Part shown: positions 26,793 through 34,799 of the stretch, piece after piece
How the letters are laid out: each line of letters opens with the position of its first letter
How positions within the stretch are numbered: position 1 is the stretch's first letter
Program-made: the position numbers and the translations under genes
Origin: Pseudomonadota bacterium
GTDB lineage: Bacteria > Pseudomonadota > Gammaproteobacteria > Burkholderiales > Burkholderiaceae_B
NCBI GenBank assembly: GCA_023439305.1
Contig: JAEXOO010000032.1
Span: forward strand, 228,580-292,579
DNA: 64,000 bases
Direction of reading: 5' to 3'
Notes under the pieces: model-generated
What the model was told of the DNA's origin: nothing
Database searches by the model: none
Seen by the model: only the letters and a program-made list of their open reading frames with translations

Positions 26793-28715
26793 ATGCAACG
26801 CTACATCCTGTTCCTGCTGGTGTTCATCACCAGTTTCCTGCCGGCGGCCGCACAGGCCTGGTGGCAGCCTGACTGGACCTACCGCAAGCCCATCTCCATC
26901 GACGCCTCTGCCCAGGGCGCCAACCTGCCTGAAGGCCTGGGCCGCACGCCCGTGCTGGTGCGCCTGCACACGGGCAACTTCACCTTTGACGGGGTGAACG
27001 ACAACGGCTCGGACCTGCGCTTCGTGCTGGACGATGACAAGACCGTGCTCAGCCACCAGATCGAGACCTTCGATCCCTTGCTGGGCATCGCCCTGATCTG
27101 GGTGGACCTGCCCGAGCTGGCCGCCGGCCAGAAGCGCGATCTGTGGATGTACTACGGCAACGTCGCCGCGCCCCAGGCCTCCAATGGCCAGACGACGTTC
27201 GACCCCAATTACACCCTGATTTACCACTTCAACGGCGCGCCCGACGCCCCCCCGCGCGACACCACCGCCTACGGCAACCACGCCCAGACCAACGCCGCCG
27301 GCTATATCGACGGCGTGGTCGGGCGCAGCGCTCAGTTCTCCGGCGCCGCGGCCTTGATGCTGCCCGCCAGCCCCTCGCTGGCCGTGCCCGCCGCCACGCC
27401 CTTCAGCTTCAGCGCCTGGGTGCGCCCCGACCAGATCGTGGGCGAGCAGGCCGTTTACGCTCGCCGCGACGCCGGCAACAGCCTGGTGCTGGGCCTGGCC
27501 CAGGGCGTACCGTTCATGGAAATCAACGGCCAGCGCAGCCAGGCCGCCCAAGCCCTGACAGCCGGCAGCTGGCAGCACTTGGCCATCAGCAGCGACGGCA
27601 ACCAGGCGCAACTGCTGGTTCAAGGCCTGCCGGCCGCGACCTTGGCCGTGGCCATGCCCGCTCTTACTACCGCGACGGCGCTGGGCGGGGACCTGCCCGC
27701 CGCGCCTGCCGCCGCGCCTACCGCCGTGGCCCTTGATGGCGCCGAAGGCGAATCGGCCGCCGCACCCGCGCTGGCTGCGCGCTATGCCGCCTTTGTCGGC
27801 GCCATGGACGAGATCCGCCTGTCCAAGGTCGCCCGTCCTGCCGGTCTGCTGTATGCCGACGCGCTCTCCCAGGGCTCGGAATCGCGCCTGATCGCCTATG
27901 GCGTGGACGAGCAGCAGTCCGGCTTTGGCTTTGGCGCGCTGGGCTATCTGCTGGCCGCCGTGCCGCTGGATGCCTGGATCGTGTTGGCCGTGCTGGCGAT
28001 CATGATGGTTCATTCCTGGGTCATCATGGTGTCCAAGAGCCGCCGCGCCAAGGCCCTGGAACAGGGCAATGCGGTGTTTCGCGAACGCTTTGCCCAGGTG
28101 GGCACGCAGCTCGAAGCACTGGCCGACGCCAAGCCGGACGCCGCTGTTCAGCAGCGCCTGGACCACTCCCCCCTGTGGAAGCTGTATGTGACGGCGGTGC
28201 GTGAAGTGCGCAAGCGCCGTACCGAAAGCGGCTCCAGCCACCTGTCCGCCGCCGCCATCGAATCGATACGCGCGGCCATGGACTCGGTGCGCACCTACGA
28301 AAGCCAGGCGCTGGCCTCGCGCATGGGCGCACTGTCCAACGCCATTGCCGGCGGCCCGTACATCGGCCTGCTGGGCACGGTGCTGGGGATCATGGTGGTG
28401 TTCCTGGGCACGGCCATGGCCGGCGATGTGAACATCAACGCCATCGCGCCCGGCATGGCGGCGGCCTTGCTGGCCACGGCCGCTGGCCTGTTCGTGGCCA
28501 TCCCGGCCCTGTTTGGCTACAACCGCATCCTGGGTCGCAACAAGGCCCTCAACGCCGAGATGCGCGTATTCACCGAAGAGTTCGCCACCCGCCTGGCCGA
28601 GAGCTATGGCGGCCAGGACAGCGGCGAGCGCAAAAAGAGCGGCAAGGATCGCGCGGCGCACGCCTCCGATTCCCCTCTGGCCGCCCTGTCCACCGACGCC
28701 AGCACGGCGCAATAA
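26793..28715 (+). CDS. exbB: ExbB/TolQ proton-channel protein with periplasmic DUF2341 and LamG-like domains
   Basis: 640 residues, far longer than the ~240 of ordinary ExbB. A signal peptide (1-22, ending AQA) is followed by a DUF2341 domain (WWQPDWTYRKPI, to about 125), a concanavalin/LamG-like domain (about 140-350, TPFSFSAWVRPDQIVGE and FVGAMDEIRLSKVARP), a membrane segment (about 385-410) and the TolQ/ExbB core (about 450-610, with GLLGTVLGIMVVFLG and AALLATAAGLFVAIPALFGY). It should use the proton gradient with the ExbD and TonB encoded next. The lectin-like part probably senses or holds a periplasmic ligand; that is inference. Confidence 0.9.
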   Translation: MQRYILFLLVFITSFLPAAAQAWWQPDWTYRKPISIDASAQGANLPEGLGRTPVLVRLHTGNFTFDGVNDNGSDLRFVLDDDKTVLSHQIETFDPLLGIALIWVDLPELAAGQKRDLWMYYGNVAAPQASNGQTTFDPNYTLIYHFNGAPDAPPRDTTAYGNHAQTNAAGYIDGVVGRSAQFSGAAALMLPASPSLAVPAATPFSFSAWVRPDQIVGEQAVYARRDAGNSLVLGLAQGVPFMEINGQRSQAAQALTAGSWQHLAISSDGNQAQLLVQGLPAATLAVAMPALTTATALGGDLPAAPAAAPTAVALDGAEGESAAAPALAARYAAFVGAMDEIRLSKVARPAGLLYADALSQGSESRLIAYGVDEQQSGFGFGALGYLLAAVPLDAWIVLAVLAIMMVHSWVIMVSKSRRAKALEQGNAVFRERFAQVGTQLEALADAKPDAAVQQRLDHSPLWKLYVTAVREVRKRRTESGSSHLSAAAIESIRAAMDSVRTYESQALASRMGALSNAIAGGPYIGLLGTVLGIMVVFLGTAMAGDVNINAIAPGMAAALLATAAGLFVAIPALFGYNRILGRNKALNAEMRVFTEEFATRLAESYGGQDSGERKKSGKDRAAHASDSPLAALSTDASTAQ

Positions 28716-28730
28716 ACCAGGAGATCCCCC

Positions 28731-29144
28731 ATGTCCCGATCCATGGCTGATGAAGACGAGGACGGCGCGGTCGATGGCATCAACATCACGCCGCTGGTCG
28801 ATGTGCTGATGGTGGTGCTGGTCATGTTCATCCTGACCGCCACCGCGCAGGTGGCCGGCATCCAGGTCAACCTGCCCAAGGCCAGCTCCACGGTCTCGCT
28901 GTCGGTGTCCCAGACCAAGGCTATTTCAGTGAACGAGGCCGGGCAGGTGTTTTTGGACGCCTACCCGGTAACGCTGCCCGAGCTGGAAGAGCGGCTGCGC
29001 ACGGAAAAGGCCCTGAACCCGGACTTCCCCGTCATCGTGCGCGGCGATGCCGACGTGCAGTACCACCGCGTGGTCGAGGTCCTGGACCTGCTGCGGCGCC
29101 TGGAGCTGTCGCAGGTGGGACTGGTCACCGGCAAGCCCAGCTGA
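28731..29144 (+). CDS. exbD: ExbD/TolR biopolymer transport protein
   Basis: 137 residues: a short cytosolic N-terminus, one transmembrane helix (about 24-45) carrying the essential Asp in ITPLVDVLMVVLVMFIL, and a periplasmic domain with FPVIVRGDADVQYHRVVEVL. With ExbB it forms the proton-driven motor for TonB. It sits 15 bases after exbB and 20 before tonB, with AGGAG upstream of the ATG. Confidence 0.95.
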   Translation: MSRSMADEDEDGAVDGINITPLVDVLMVVLVMFILTATAQVAGIQVNLPKASSTVSLSVSQTKAISVNEAGQVFLDAYPVTLPELEERLRTEKALNPDFPVIVRGDADVQYHRVVEVLDLLRRLELSQVGLVTGKPS

Positions 29145-29164
29145 TTATTTAAAGCGCCGCAATC

Positions 29165-29899
29165 ATGTCCTCAAACACACCAGATCCATTCAAGAGTTCG
29201 CCGCCGCCGGCGCCACGCAAGTCTGCCGCCCGCTACCTGAAGGGCGCGGCGCTGGTGGTCGTGGTGGCCGTGCTGGGCTACTTCGTGTGGAAGTGGGCCA
29301 CGGACATGGCGGGGATCAAGCGCGAACCGCCGCAGATCAACGCCATCATTCCGCTGCCCCCACCGCCGCCCCCGCCACCCGAACCGGAGCAGCCGCCCGA
29401 GCCCGAAGAGCCCAAGGAAGAAGAAGTCGTGGAGCCCGAACCTGAACCGGAGCCCACGCCGCTGGAGGAACCCAAGCCGGCCGACGAAGCGCCGCCTTCG
29501 CCGGTAGACAGCACCACCGAATCCATGCAGATGGACTCGGACGCGCAGGCCGGCTCGGACGCCTTCAACATCGGCGCCGGCTCGGGCAAGGGCATGGGTG
29601 GCTCGGGCGCCGGGCGCGCTGGCAATGCCACCTATAGCCAGTACCTGGGTTATGCGCTGCAGAAAATTCTGCGCGACAACGAGCAGACCCGAATGCTCAG
29701 CTACCGCGTGCGCGTCAATCTCTGGATGACGGACATGGGAGAGATCACTCGCGTCGAACTGGTCGGGTCCAGCGGCGATCCCGAAACGGATCAGGCCGTG
29801 CTGTCCGCCTTGCGCGCCGTACCACGACTGGAAGAGCGTCCGCCACCATCCCTGCCCATGCCCGTGCGGGCGGCCCTAAACAGCCGCCGGCCATCCTGA
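29165..29899 (+). CDS. tonB: TonB-family energy transducer
   Basis: 244 residues. A single N-terminal membrane helix (about 24-42) follows a basic start; a Pro/Glu-rich spacer (about 60-115, PPPPPPPPEPEQPPEPEEP) spans the periplasm; the C-terminal domain (about 160-240) contains RVRVNLWMTDMGEITRVEL and TDQAVLSALRAVP, as in TonB C-terminal folds. It should connect the ExbBD motor to an outer-membrane partner, possibly the porin or the TpsB pore encoded in the same operon. The spacing to exbD argues for co-transcription. Confidence 0.88.
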   Translation: MSSNTPDPFKSSPPPAPRKSAARYLKGAALVVVVAVLGYFVWKWATDMAGIKREPPQINAIIPLPPPPPPPPEPEQPPEPEEPKEEEVVEPEPEPEPTPLEEPKPADEAPPSPVDSTTESMQMDSDAQAGSDAFNIGAGSGKGMGGSGAGRAGNATYSQYLGYALQKILRDNEQTRMLSYRVRVNLWMTDMGEITRVELVGSSGDPETDQAVLSALRAVPRLEERPPPSLPMPVRAALNSRRPS

Positions 29900-29936
29900 T
29901 ACGCCACTGCATAACGTCTTAACGGAGTCCTGAACA

Positions 29937-31619
29937 ATGAAACTTCAACCACATCGTCTGAGCAAGGCCCTGGCCGTTGCTTTGATGTGTTCCTCGGCCG
30001 CGGTGGCAGCCCAGCCCGCCACCGACAATGCCACTGCCAATCTGATCCGACTGCTGGTCGAGCAGGGCGTGCTCCAGCCTGAACAGGCAGCCACCTTGCT
30101 GAAACAGGCGCAGTCCGAGGCTGCCGCCGTGGCCCGTACAGGTGCAGCTCAGCCTGGCGACGTGCGTGTGCCTTATATTCCGCAGACCGTGCGCGACCAG
30201 ATCCGCGAGGAGGTCAAGCAAGAGGTCATGGCCACGGCCAAGAGCGAGAACTGGGCCGCTCCCAATACATTCCCCGACTGGGTGTCGCGCATCACCGTGG
30301 ACGGTGACGTGCGCGTGCGGTTCGAGAATCGCGGCTTTGCCAGCGGCAACAGTTCTGAAATCACCGACCTGGCTCGCTTCAACGAGCGTGGTCCCTATGA
30401 AGTTGTCTACTTCAATAGCGCCGGTGTGCCTGAGTATGCCTATCCACCACTGATGAATACCCGCAAGAGCCGCAACAACCAGTTGCGCTTTCGCGCCCGG
30501 CTGGGGGTGACGGCCCAACTGAGCGAGCAATGGAGCGCCGGCGTACGCCTGGCCAGCGGCAGCAGCAAGTCCCCGGTGTCCACGACTGACAATTTCGGCG
30601 GCGGTTTCAGCAAGAAGGATTTCTGGCTGGATCAGGTCTGGCTGAACTACAAGCCCACCCAATGGGCCAGTCTGACGGCCGGCCGCGCGGCCAATCCCTT
30701 TGTATCTACCGACATCCTGTACTCCAGCGACCTGAACTTCGATGGCGTCTCGGCCGTGTTCAACAAGCCTTTGCCTGATTCCCCCTTTGCCTTGCGCGGT
30801 GCCTTGGGCGCGTTCCTGATCGACAATACACACAACCCGTCTCAGACGGGAGTGGCCGACAGCGAAGGCGAAACCAAGAGCAAATGGCTTCTGGGCGCCC
30901 AGATCGGCGGCGACTGGAAGATCAACGCCGAGCAGCAATTGGGCGCGCATGTGGCCTACTACACGTTCCAGAATACTCAGGGCAAGCTGTCCGAGCCCTG
31001 CTATTGGCATCAGACGGTGTGCAGCACCGACTGGTCGCGTCCCGCCTTCATGCAGAAGGGCAATACGCTGTTCTACTTGCGTGACCTGATCCCGCCGACG
31101 CCCGGCGAAGCCGGTTCGATGTCTCAGTATCTGGGCCTGGCCTCCAAGTTCAACTTGCTGGACCTGAACCTGAACTGGAAGGGCCGTGTGGGCAATGGAC
31201 TGGGCCTGATGGTGTCGGGCAATTACATCCGCAACCTGGCCTACAGTGCGTCGCGCATTGAAGACCACGTCGGCGGCAGTCTTGTCGCCAATAACGTGGA
31301 TGAAGACGGTTTCATCCGTTCCGGCGGCAATGCCTGGATGATCCATGCGGCTCTGGGCAAGGATTACCGTGTGGCCGACCGCGGCGACTGGCAGGTGTTC
31401 GCCGGCTATAAATACATCCAGCCGGATGCGGTTCCCGATGCTTACAACGACTCTACCTTCCATCTGGGTGGTACCAATGCTAAGGGCTATTACCTGGGCG
31501 CGGCCTATGCCATCGAGAAAAACGTGGTGGGCCAACTGCGCTGGAACAGTTCACGCGAGATCTATGGCAGCCCGCTGTCGATCAACGTCATGCAACTCGA
31601 ACTCAATGCACGGTTCTGA
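29937..31619 (+). CDS. putative outer-membrane porin
   Basis: 560 residues. A signal peptide (cleavage after AQPA or near VAAQ, about residue 24) precedes a periplasmic helical/coiled stretch (about 30-90, LIRLLVEQGVLQPEQAATLLKQAQ) and a beta-barrel rich in alternating aromatic strands that ends in LELNARF with a terminal Phe. It fits the putative-porin family found beside such ExbBD/TonB/TpsB sets. The substrate is unknown. The next gene starts directly after its stop, so they are co-transcribed. Confidence 0.85.
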   Translation: MKLQPHRLSKALAVALMCSSAAVAAQPATDNATANLIRLLVEQGVLQPEQAATLLKQAQSEAAAVARTGAAQPGDVRVPYIPQTVRDQIREEVKQEVMATAKSENWAAPNTFPDWVSRITVDGDVRVRFENRGFASGNSSEITDLARFNERGPYEVVYFNSAGVPEYAYPPLMNTRKSRNNQLRFRARLGVTAQLSEQWSAGVRLASGSSKSPVSTTDNFGGGFSKKDFWLDQVWLNYKPTQWASLTAGRAANPFVSTDILYSSDLNFDGVSAVFNKPLPDSPFALRGALGAFLIDNTHNPSQTGVADSEGETKSKWLLGAQIGGDWKINAEQQLGAHVAYYTFQNTQGKLSEPCYWHQTVCSTDWSRPAFMQKGNTLFYLRDLIPPTPGEAGSMSQYLGLASKFNLLDLNLNWKGRVGNGLGLMVSGNYIRNLAYSASRIEDHVGGSLVANNVDEDGFIRSGGNAWMIHAALGKDYRVADRGDWQVFAGYKYIQPDAVPDAYNDSTFHLGGTNAKGYYLGAAYAIEKNVVGQLRWNSSREIYGSPLSINVMQLELNARF

Positions 31620-31620
31620 C

Positions 31621-32286
31621 ATGAAACAGTCACGACTCCTTCACGCCAAGGTCCTTGCGGCCGTGTTATTGGGCCTGGGCGCAGGCCTGGCCCAGCCGGC
31701 CGGGGCTCAGACCATGGAAGAGCGGCTGCGCGCCGAGCTACGCTCCACCAGCCAGCAGTTGCAGCGGTTGCAAAGCGAACAGGCTCAGACCAACGCCGCC
31801 AAGGCGGCGGCTGAATCGCAGCGCGATGCCGCGCAAGCCGAGGCAGCTCAACTGCGCAAGGCGCTGGACAAGGCCCAGGGCCAGGCTGACACCTTCAGCA
31901 AGGCGCATGAATCACTGCGCGCCCAGGCCTCCAGCCAGATCAGCGCGGTTCAGTCGCAACTGGCTCAGGCCCGAGGCGCGCATGAGCAGCTCAGCGCTCA
32001 GGCGCGCCAGTCTGAAACTCAGCGACAGGCGCTGGGCAAGCAGTTGGTCGCTCGCGATCACGAGTTGCAGGTCTGCATGCTCAAGAATGATCAGCTCTAC
32101 AGTGCGGGCAAGGAAATTCTGAGCGCTTACGAGTCCTTTTCCACGGGCGAGCTGATGGCGCTGCGCCAGCCTTTCTCGGCGGGAACACGGGTGGCCTTTG
32201 ACATGAAGGCGCAAGAATTGGGCGATAAGCTGTACGAGCATAAATTTGACCGGCAGGCGGTGGACACGCCGGCCGTCGCGCCGTGA
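31621..32286 (+). CDS. periplasmic coiled-coil protein
   Basis: 221 residues. A signal peptide (about 1-29, ending AGAQ) is followed by a long predicted coiled coil (about 30-150, rich in Ala, Gln and Glu, with LRSTSQQLQRLQSEQAQ) and a compact C-terminal part (CMLKNDQLYSAGKEILSAYE). No family name is known to me, but a gene of this kind seems to recur in the pdtB-type clusters. It begins one base after the porin stop. It may be a periplasmic scaffold or chaperone for the exported partner. Confidence 0.75.
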   Translation: MKQSRLLHAKVLAAVLLGLGAGLAQPAGAQTMEERLRAELRSTSQQLQRLQSEQAQTNAAKAAAESQRDAAQAEAAQLRKALDKAQGQADTFSKAHESLRAQASSQISAVQSQLAQARGAHEQLSAQARQSETQRQALGKQLVARDHELQVCMLKNDQLYSAGKEILSAYESFSTGELMALRQPFSAGTRVAFDMKAQELGDKLYEHKFDRQAVDTPAVAP

Positions 32287-32418
32287 CAGCAGCGACAAGG
32301 CGGGACGATATCGCTTTGCGCCTTGCCGCTGACGCTTTGAATCGGGTCGCCATGTCGGCGGCTTCTACAAAAGACGGCGCTGGCCAGGCCGTTATATTTA
32401 TCCTGGGATAGACAAGGA

Positions 32419-32919
32419 ATGGAAAACAAGACCCTCATCGAATCCGTCACGACCGACGCGCTGACTGTGCTGCTGCAGGACATGGGCTATCGCGTCACCG
32501 AGGCGCAGCAGGGCGATATCGTGCACTTGCTGACGGCTGCGCAAGGCATAGGCTTCACGGTGCGCCCCGGCAACGCGGGCACCGAGGAGCGCAGCTATCT
32601 GGACTACACCTTCTCGTGCGTGATCCGTGTGGAAGGTACGCTGGCCTCCAGCCTGGTCAATCGCTGGAACGTGGAAAAGCGCTTTGCGCGCATGGCCTTG
32701 CAAGGCGAGTTCCTGACTTTGGAGATGGATGTGGTTGTCGCCGGCGGCGTCGGCCAGACCTATCTGCAGGCCCAGACCGAGCTGTGGGATCGCCTGTTGC
32801 AGGAAATGATCCTGTTCCTGCGCGGCAATCCCGAAACGCCGTCGGCGCCTGAAACGGCGTCCCAGCCGGTGGAGGCCGCCTTGGCCGAATCGTCGGATAG
32901 CACAGGGCAGGCCGCCTGA
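32419..32919 (+). CDS. YbjN domain-containing protein
   Basis: 166 residues, no signal peptide. The core (about 10-135) fits the YbjN/type III secretion chaperone-like fold: LTVLLQDMGYRVTEAQQGDI, then VNRWNVEKRFARMALQGEFL. Such proteins bind partner proteins or modulate stress and motility. The C-terminal 25 residues are Ala/Glu-rich and probably disordered. In this operon it could be a cytosolic chaperone for a component of the export system; this is inference. A 132-base gap precedes it, so it may have its own promoter. Confidence 0.8.
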   Translation: MENKTLIESVTTDALTVLLQDMGYRVTEAQQGDIVHLLTAAQGIGFTVRPGNAGTEERSYLDYTFSCVIRVEGTLASSLVNRWNVEKRFARMALQGEFLTLEMDVVVAGGVGQTYLQAQTELWDRLLQEMILFLRGNPETPSAPETASQPVEAALAESSDSTGQAA

Positions 32920-32976
32920 TCACGACATGCCCGAACGCCCTGAGCGGGGCGTTCTTTCTTTTCTATTGTTTTAGAC

Positions 32977-34038
32977 ATGACTGAATTGTCCACTATGCAG
33001 AAACCGTCCCGGCTGTCCTTGGCCCTGCGCATCGCCGTGAGCGCGTCTCTGGTTCTGTTCAGCGCTTGCAAAGACTCAAACGGGGAAACCAGCGCGAAGG
33101 CGGCTGCGCCCGTGCAGGATTCCCCGGCCAAGCTGCCGATCGCCGCCGCCGGGCCGTCCATAGTTGTGCCGGTTCAAGAGGCAGCTGTTGCCCGGCTGGG
33201 GCAGGTACAGGTGGGGGCCGATGAGCTGGCCCTGCAGCTCAAGGGCATCACCCGTGCCCAGTATCAGTTGCTGCAGCAGAATCGCGGCAGCCTGGAGCAA
33301 TGGCTGCGTGAGCGTCTGGCGGAAAAAGCGCTGTACGAGCAGGCCTTGAACCAGGGTTGGGACGACAAGCCGGAAATCCGGCAGGGCATCGAACAGGCGC
33401 GTCGCCAACTGATTGTGCAAAGCTATTTGCAATCGGTCAGCCAGCCGCCCGAGTCCTACCCGTCGGATGCAGAACTGACGCAGACGTACGAGCGCAACCA
33501 AGCGGCTCTTCAAGTGCCGGCCCGCTATCGGATTGAACAACTGTTCCTGCCGTTCACGGGCCAGTCTGACAGCGATGGCAAACTCAAGGCGCAGGCAGAC
33601 GAGATCGTGCAGAAAATCCGCAAGTCGGGTAATTTTGCCGCGGTCGCTCAGGATCTGGAAAAACAAGCGCCCGGTCAGGTCAGCCGGTCCGAAACGCCTT
33701 TGCTGCCCTTGGACCAGTTGCTGCCTGAAACGCGTGCTGCGATCGCCCAACTGAAGACGGGCCAGGTCAGCGAACCTGTGCGCTCGGCCAGCGGCTGGCA
33801 TGTATTGCACCTGCTGCAGGGCGAGCCCGCCCGGGCTGCCACGCTGGACGAGGTCCGCGGACAGCTTGTGCGCCTGATGCGCGAGCAGCGCCAGCAGGAC
33901 ATCGCTTTTTCCTATCTGAACGGCTTGTTGGATACGGGCACGGTCACCATAGACGGCGGCGAGCTGAGTAAGGTTTTGGAACGCAGCGCCCCCGATGGGG
34001 CACCTGCAACGCCAGCTCAGCCTGACGCCAAACCTTGA
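32977..34038 (+). CDS. parvulin-type peptidylprolyl isomerase, probable lipoprotein
   Basis: 353 residues (an in-frame ATG at 32995 is an alternative start). The N-terminus has a signal with LVLFSACKDS, a non-canonical lipobox suggesting membrane anchoring. Next come a SurA-like helical region (about 75-165) and a rotamase domain (about 180-285; YRIEQLFLPF, LKTGQVSEPVRSASGWHVLH). The family folds outer-membrane or secreted proteins in the periplasm, which suits a gene in a TpsB/porin operon. The P. aeruginosa pdtB locus also has one, from memory. Confidence 0.87.
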   Translation: MTELSTMQKPSRLSLALRIAVSASLVLFSACKDSNGETSAKAAAPVQDSPAKLPIAAAGPSIVVPVQEAAVARLGQVQVGADELALQLKGITRAQYQLLQQNRGSLEQWLRERLAEKALYEQALNQGWDDKPEIRQGIEQARRQLIVQSYLQSVSQPPESYPSDAELTQTYERNQAALQVPARYRIEQLFLPFTGQSDSDGKLKAQADEIVQKIRKSGNFAAVAQDLEKQAPGQVSRSETPLLPLDQLLPETRAAIAQLKTGQVSEPVRSASGWHVLHLLQGEPARAATLDEVRGQLVRLMREQRQQDIAFSYLNGLLDTGTVTIDGGELSKVLERSAPDGAPATPAQPDAKP

Positions 34039-34055
34039 ACCTCCGGCGATCCATC

Positions 34056-34517
34056 ATGAACCTATTTTCCTGGAACGATGCTTTTTATTCCCTGGGGCAG
34101 CGATTGCGGTTGATCAGCCGCCGCTCCGGCCAGTTCGGGGTCGCGGCCTGGCTGGGGCTGGCAGGCGTGCCCGCCGTTGCCCAGACGCCCCCCTTGCATT
34201 GGCAGAACTACGCCAGCCAGGCGAGCCAGACGGTGCATGCCTATATTCAAGAGATGGACTCGCCTGGGGTCGAGCCATTGCGCACATGGGCCTTGTCGCG
34301 GCCGGATCAGGCGGTGGGACCCTTGCGCGCCGCGTTCTGGATCGACGCCAAGGGGCGCATACCCAAGCTGGAACTGGAAAGCGTGGGCGATGCAGACATC
34401 GACCGCCAGCTGAAGGTCGTGCTGGGCCAACTGGTCTTTGCCCATGCGCCGCCCCCCGATATGCCCCAGCCCTTGCGCTTGCAGCTGTATTGGCAATATT
34501 CGCAAGCGTCCGAATAA
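34056..34517 (+). CDS. small secreted TonB-C-like protein
   Basis: 153 residues from the ATG at 34056; a TTG at 34035 overlapping the previous stop is less likely. A hydrophobic stretch (about 28-45, FGVAAWLGLAGVPAVAQT) resembles a signal ending in AQ. The rest (about 80-150) has FWIDAKGRIPKLELESVGDA and IDRQLKVVLGQLVFAHAPPP, which resembles the C-terminal fold of TonB and TonB-like proteins without a membrane anchor or proline spacer. It is the last gene of the operon, directly before the terminator. Confidence 0.65.
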   Translation: MNLFSWNDAFYSLGQRLRLISRRSGQFGVAAWLGLAGVPAVAQTPPLHWQNYASQASQTVHAYIQEMDSPGVEPLRTWALSRPDQAVGPLRAAFWIDAKGRIPKLELESVGDADIDRQLKVVLGQLVFAHAPPPDMPQPLRLQLYWQYSQASE

Positions 34518-34554
34518 GAACGCCCGTCACGATTCCTTTGTGGCAGTCCCTTTG

Positions 34555-34581
34555 GGGCCACCTTCGGGTGGCCCTTTTTTT
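34555..34581 (+). terminator. intrinsic terminator of the TpsB/ExbBD operon
   Basis: GGGCCACC-TTCG-GGTGGCCC (34555-34574) with a UUCG-type tetraloop is followed by seven T residues. It closes the plus-strand run that starts at 24368. Confidence 0.92.
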
Positions 34582-34799
34582 GTTTCATGATGATTTCAGT
34601 GCTGCATGAATGCCTACGAGCGAAATTACCCATTCAGATGTCCAACCAAGATGGACATAACACTCATAGGGCGCAAGCTCATGGCGAGGTTTATGCGCTA
34701 TGTTCATACCGAGCGCAAGCCGATGCGCAGTGCGGCCGAGCGGGCTGCGAATCCGTGGCTAGCGATGAGTCGAACATCCTGTTTTATGGAGATGTCAGC

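Noticed and set aside
26589..28712. 707-codon minus-strand frame antisense to exbB
   Set aside because: Low-complexity Gly/Gln/His translation; the plus-strand ExbB has clear domains.
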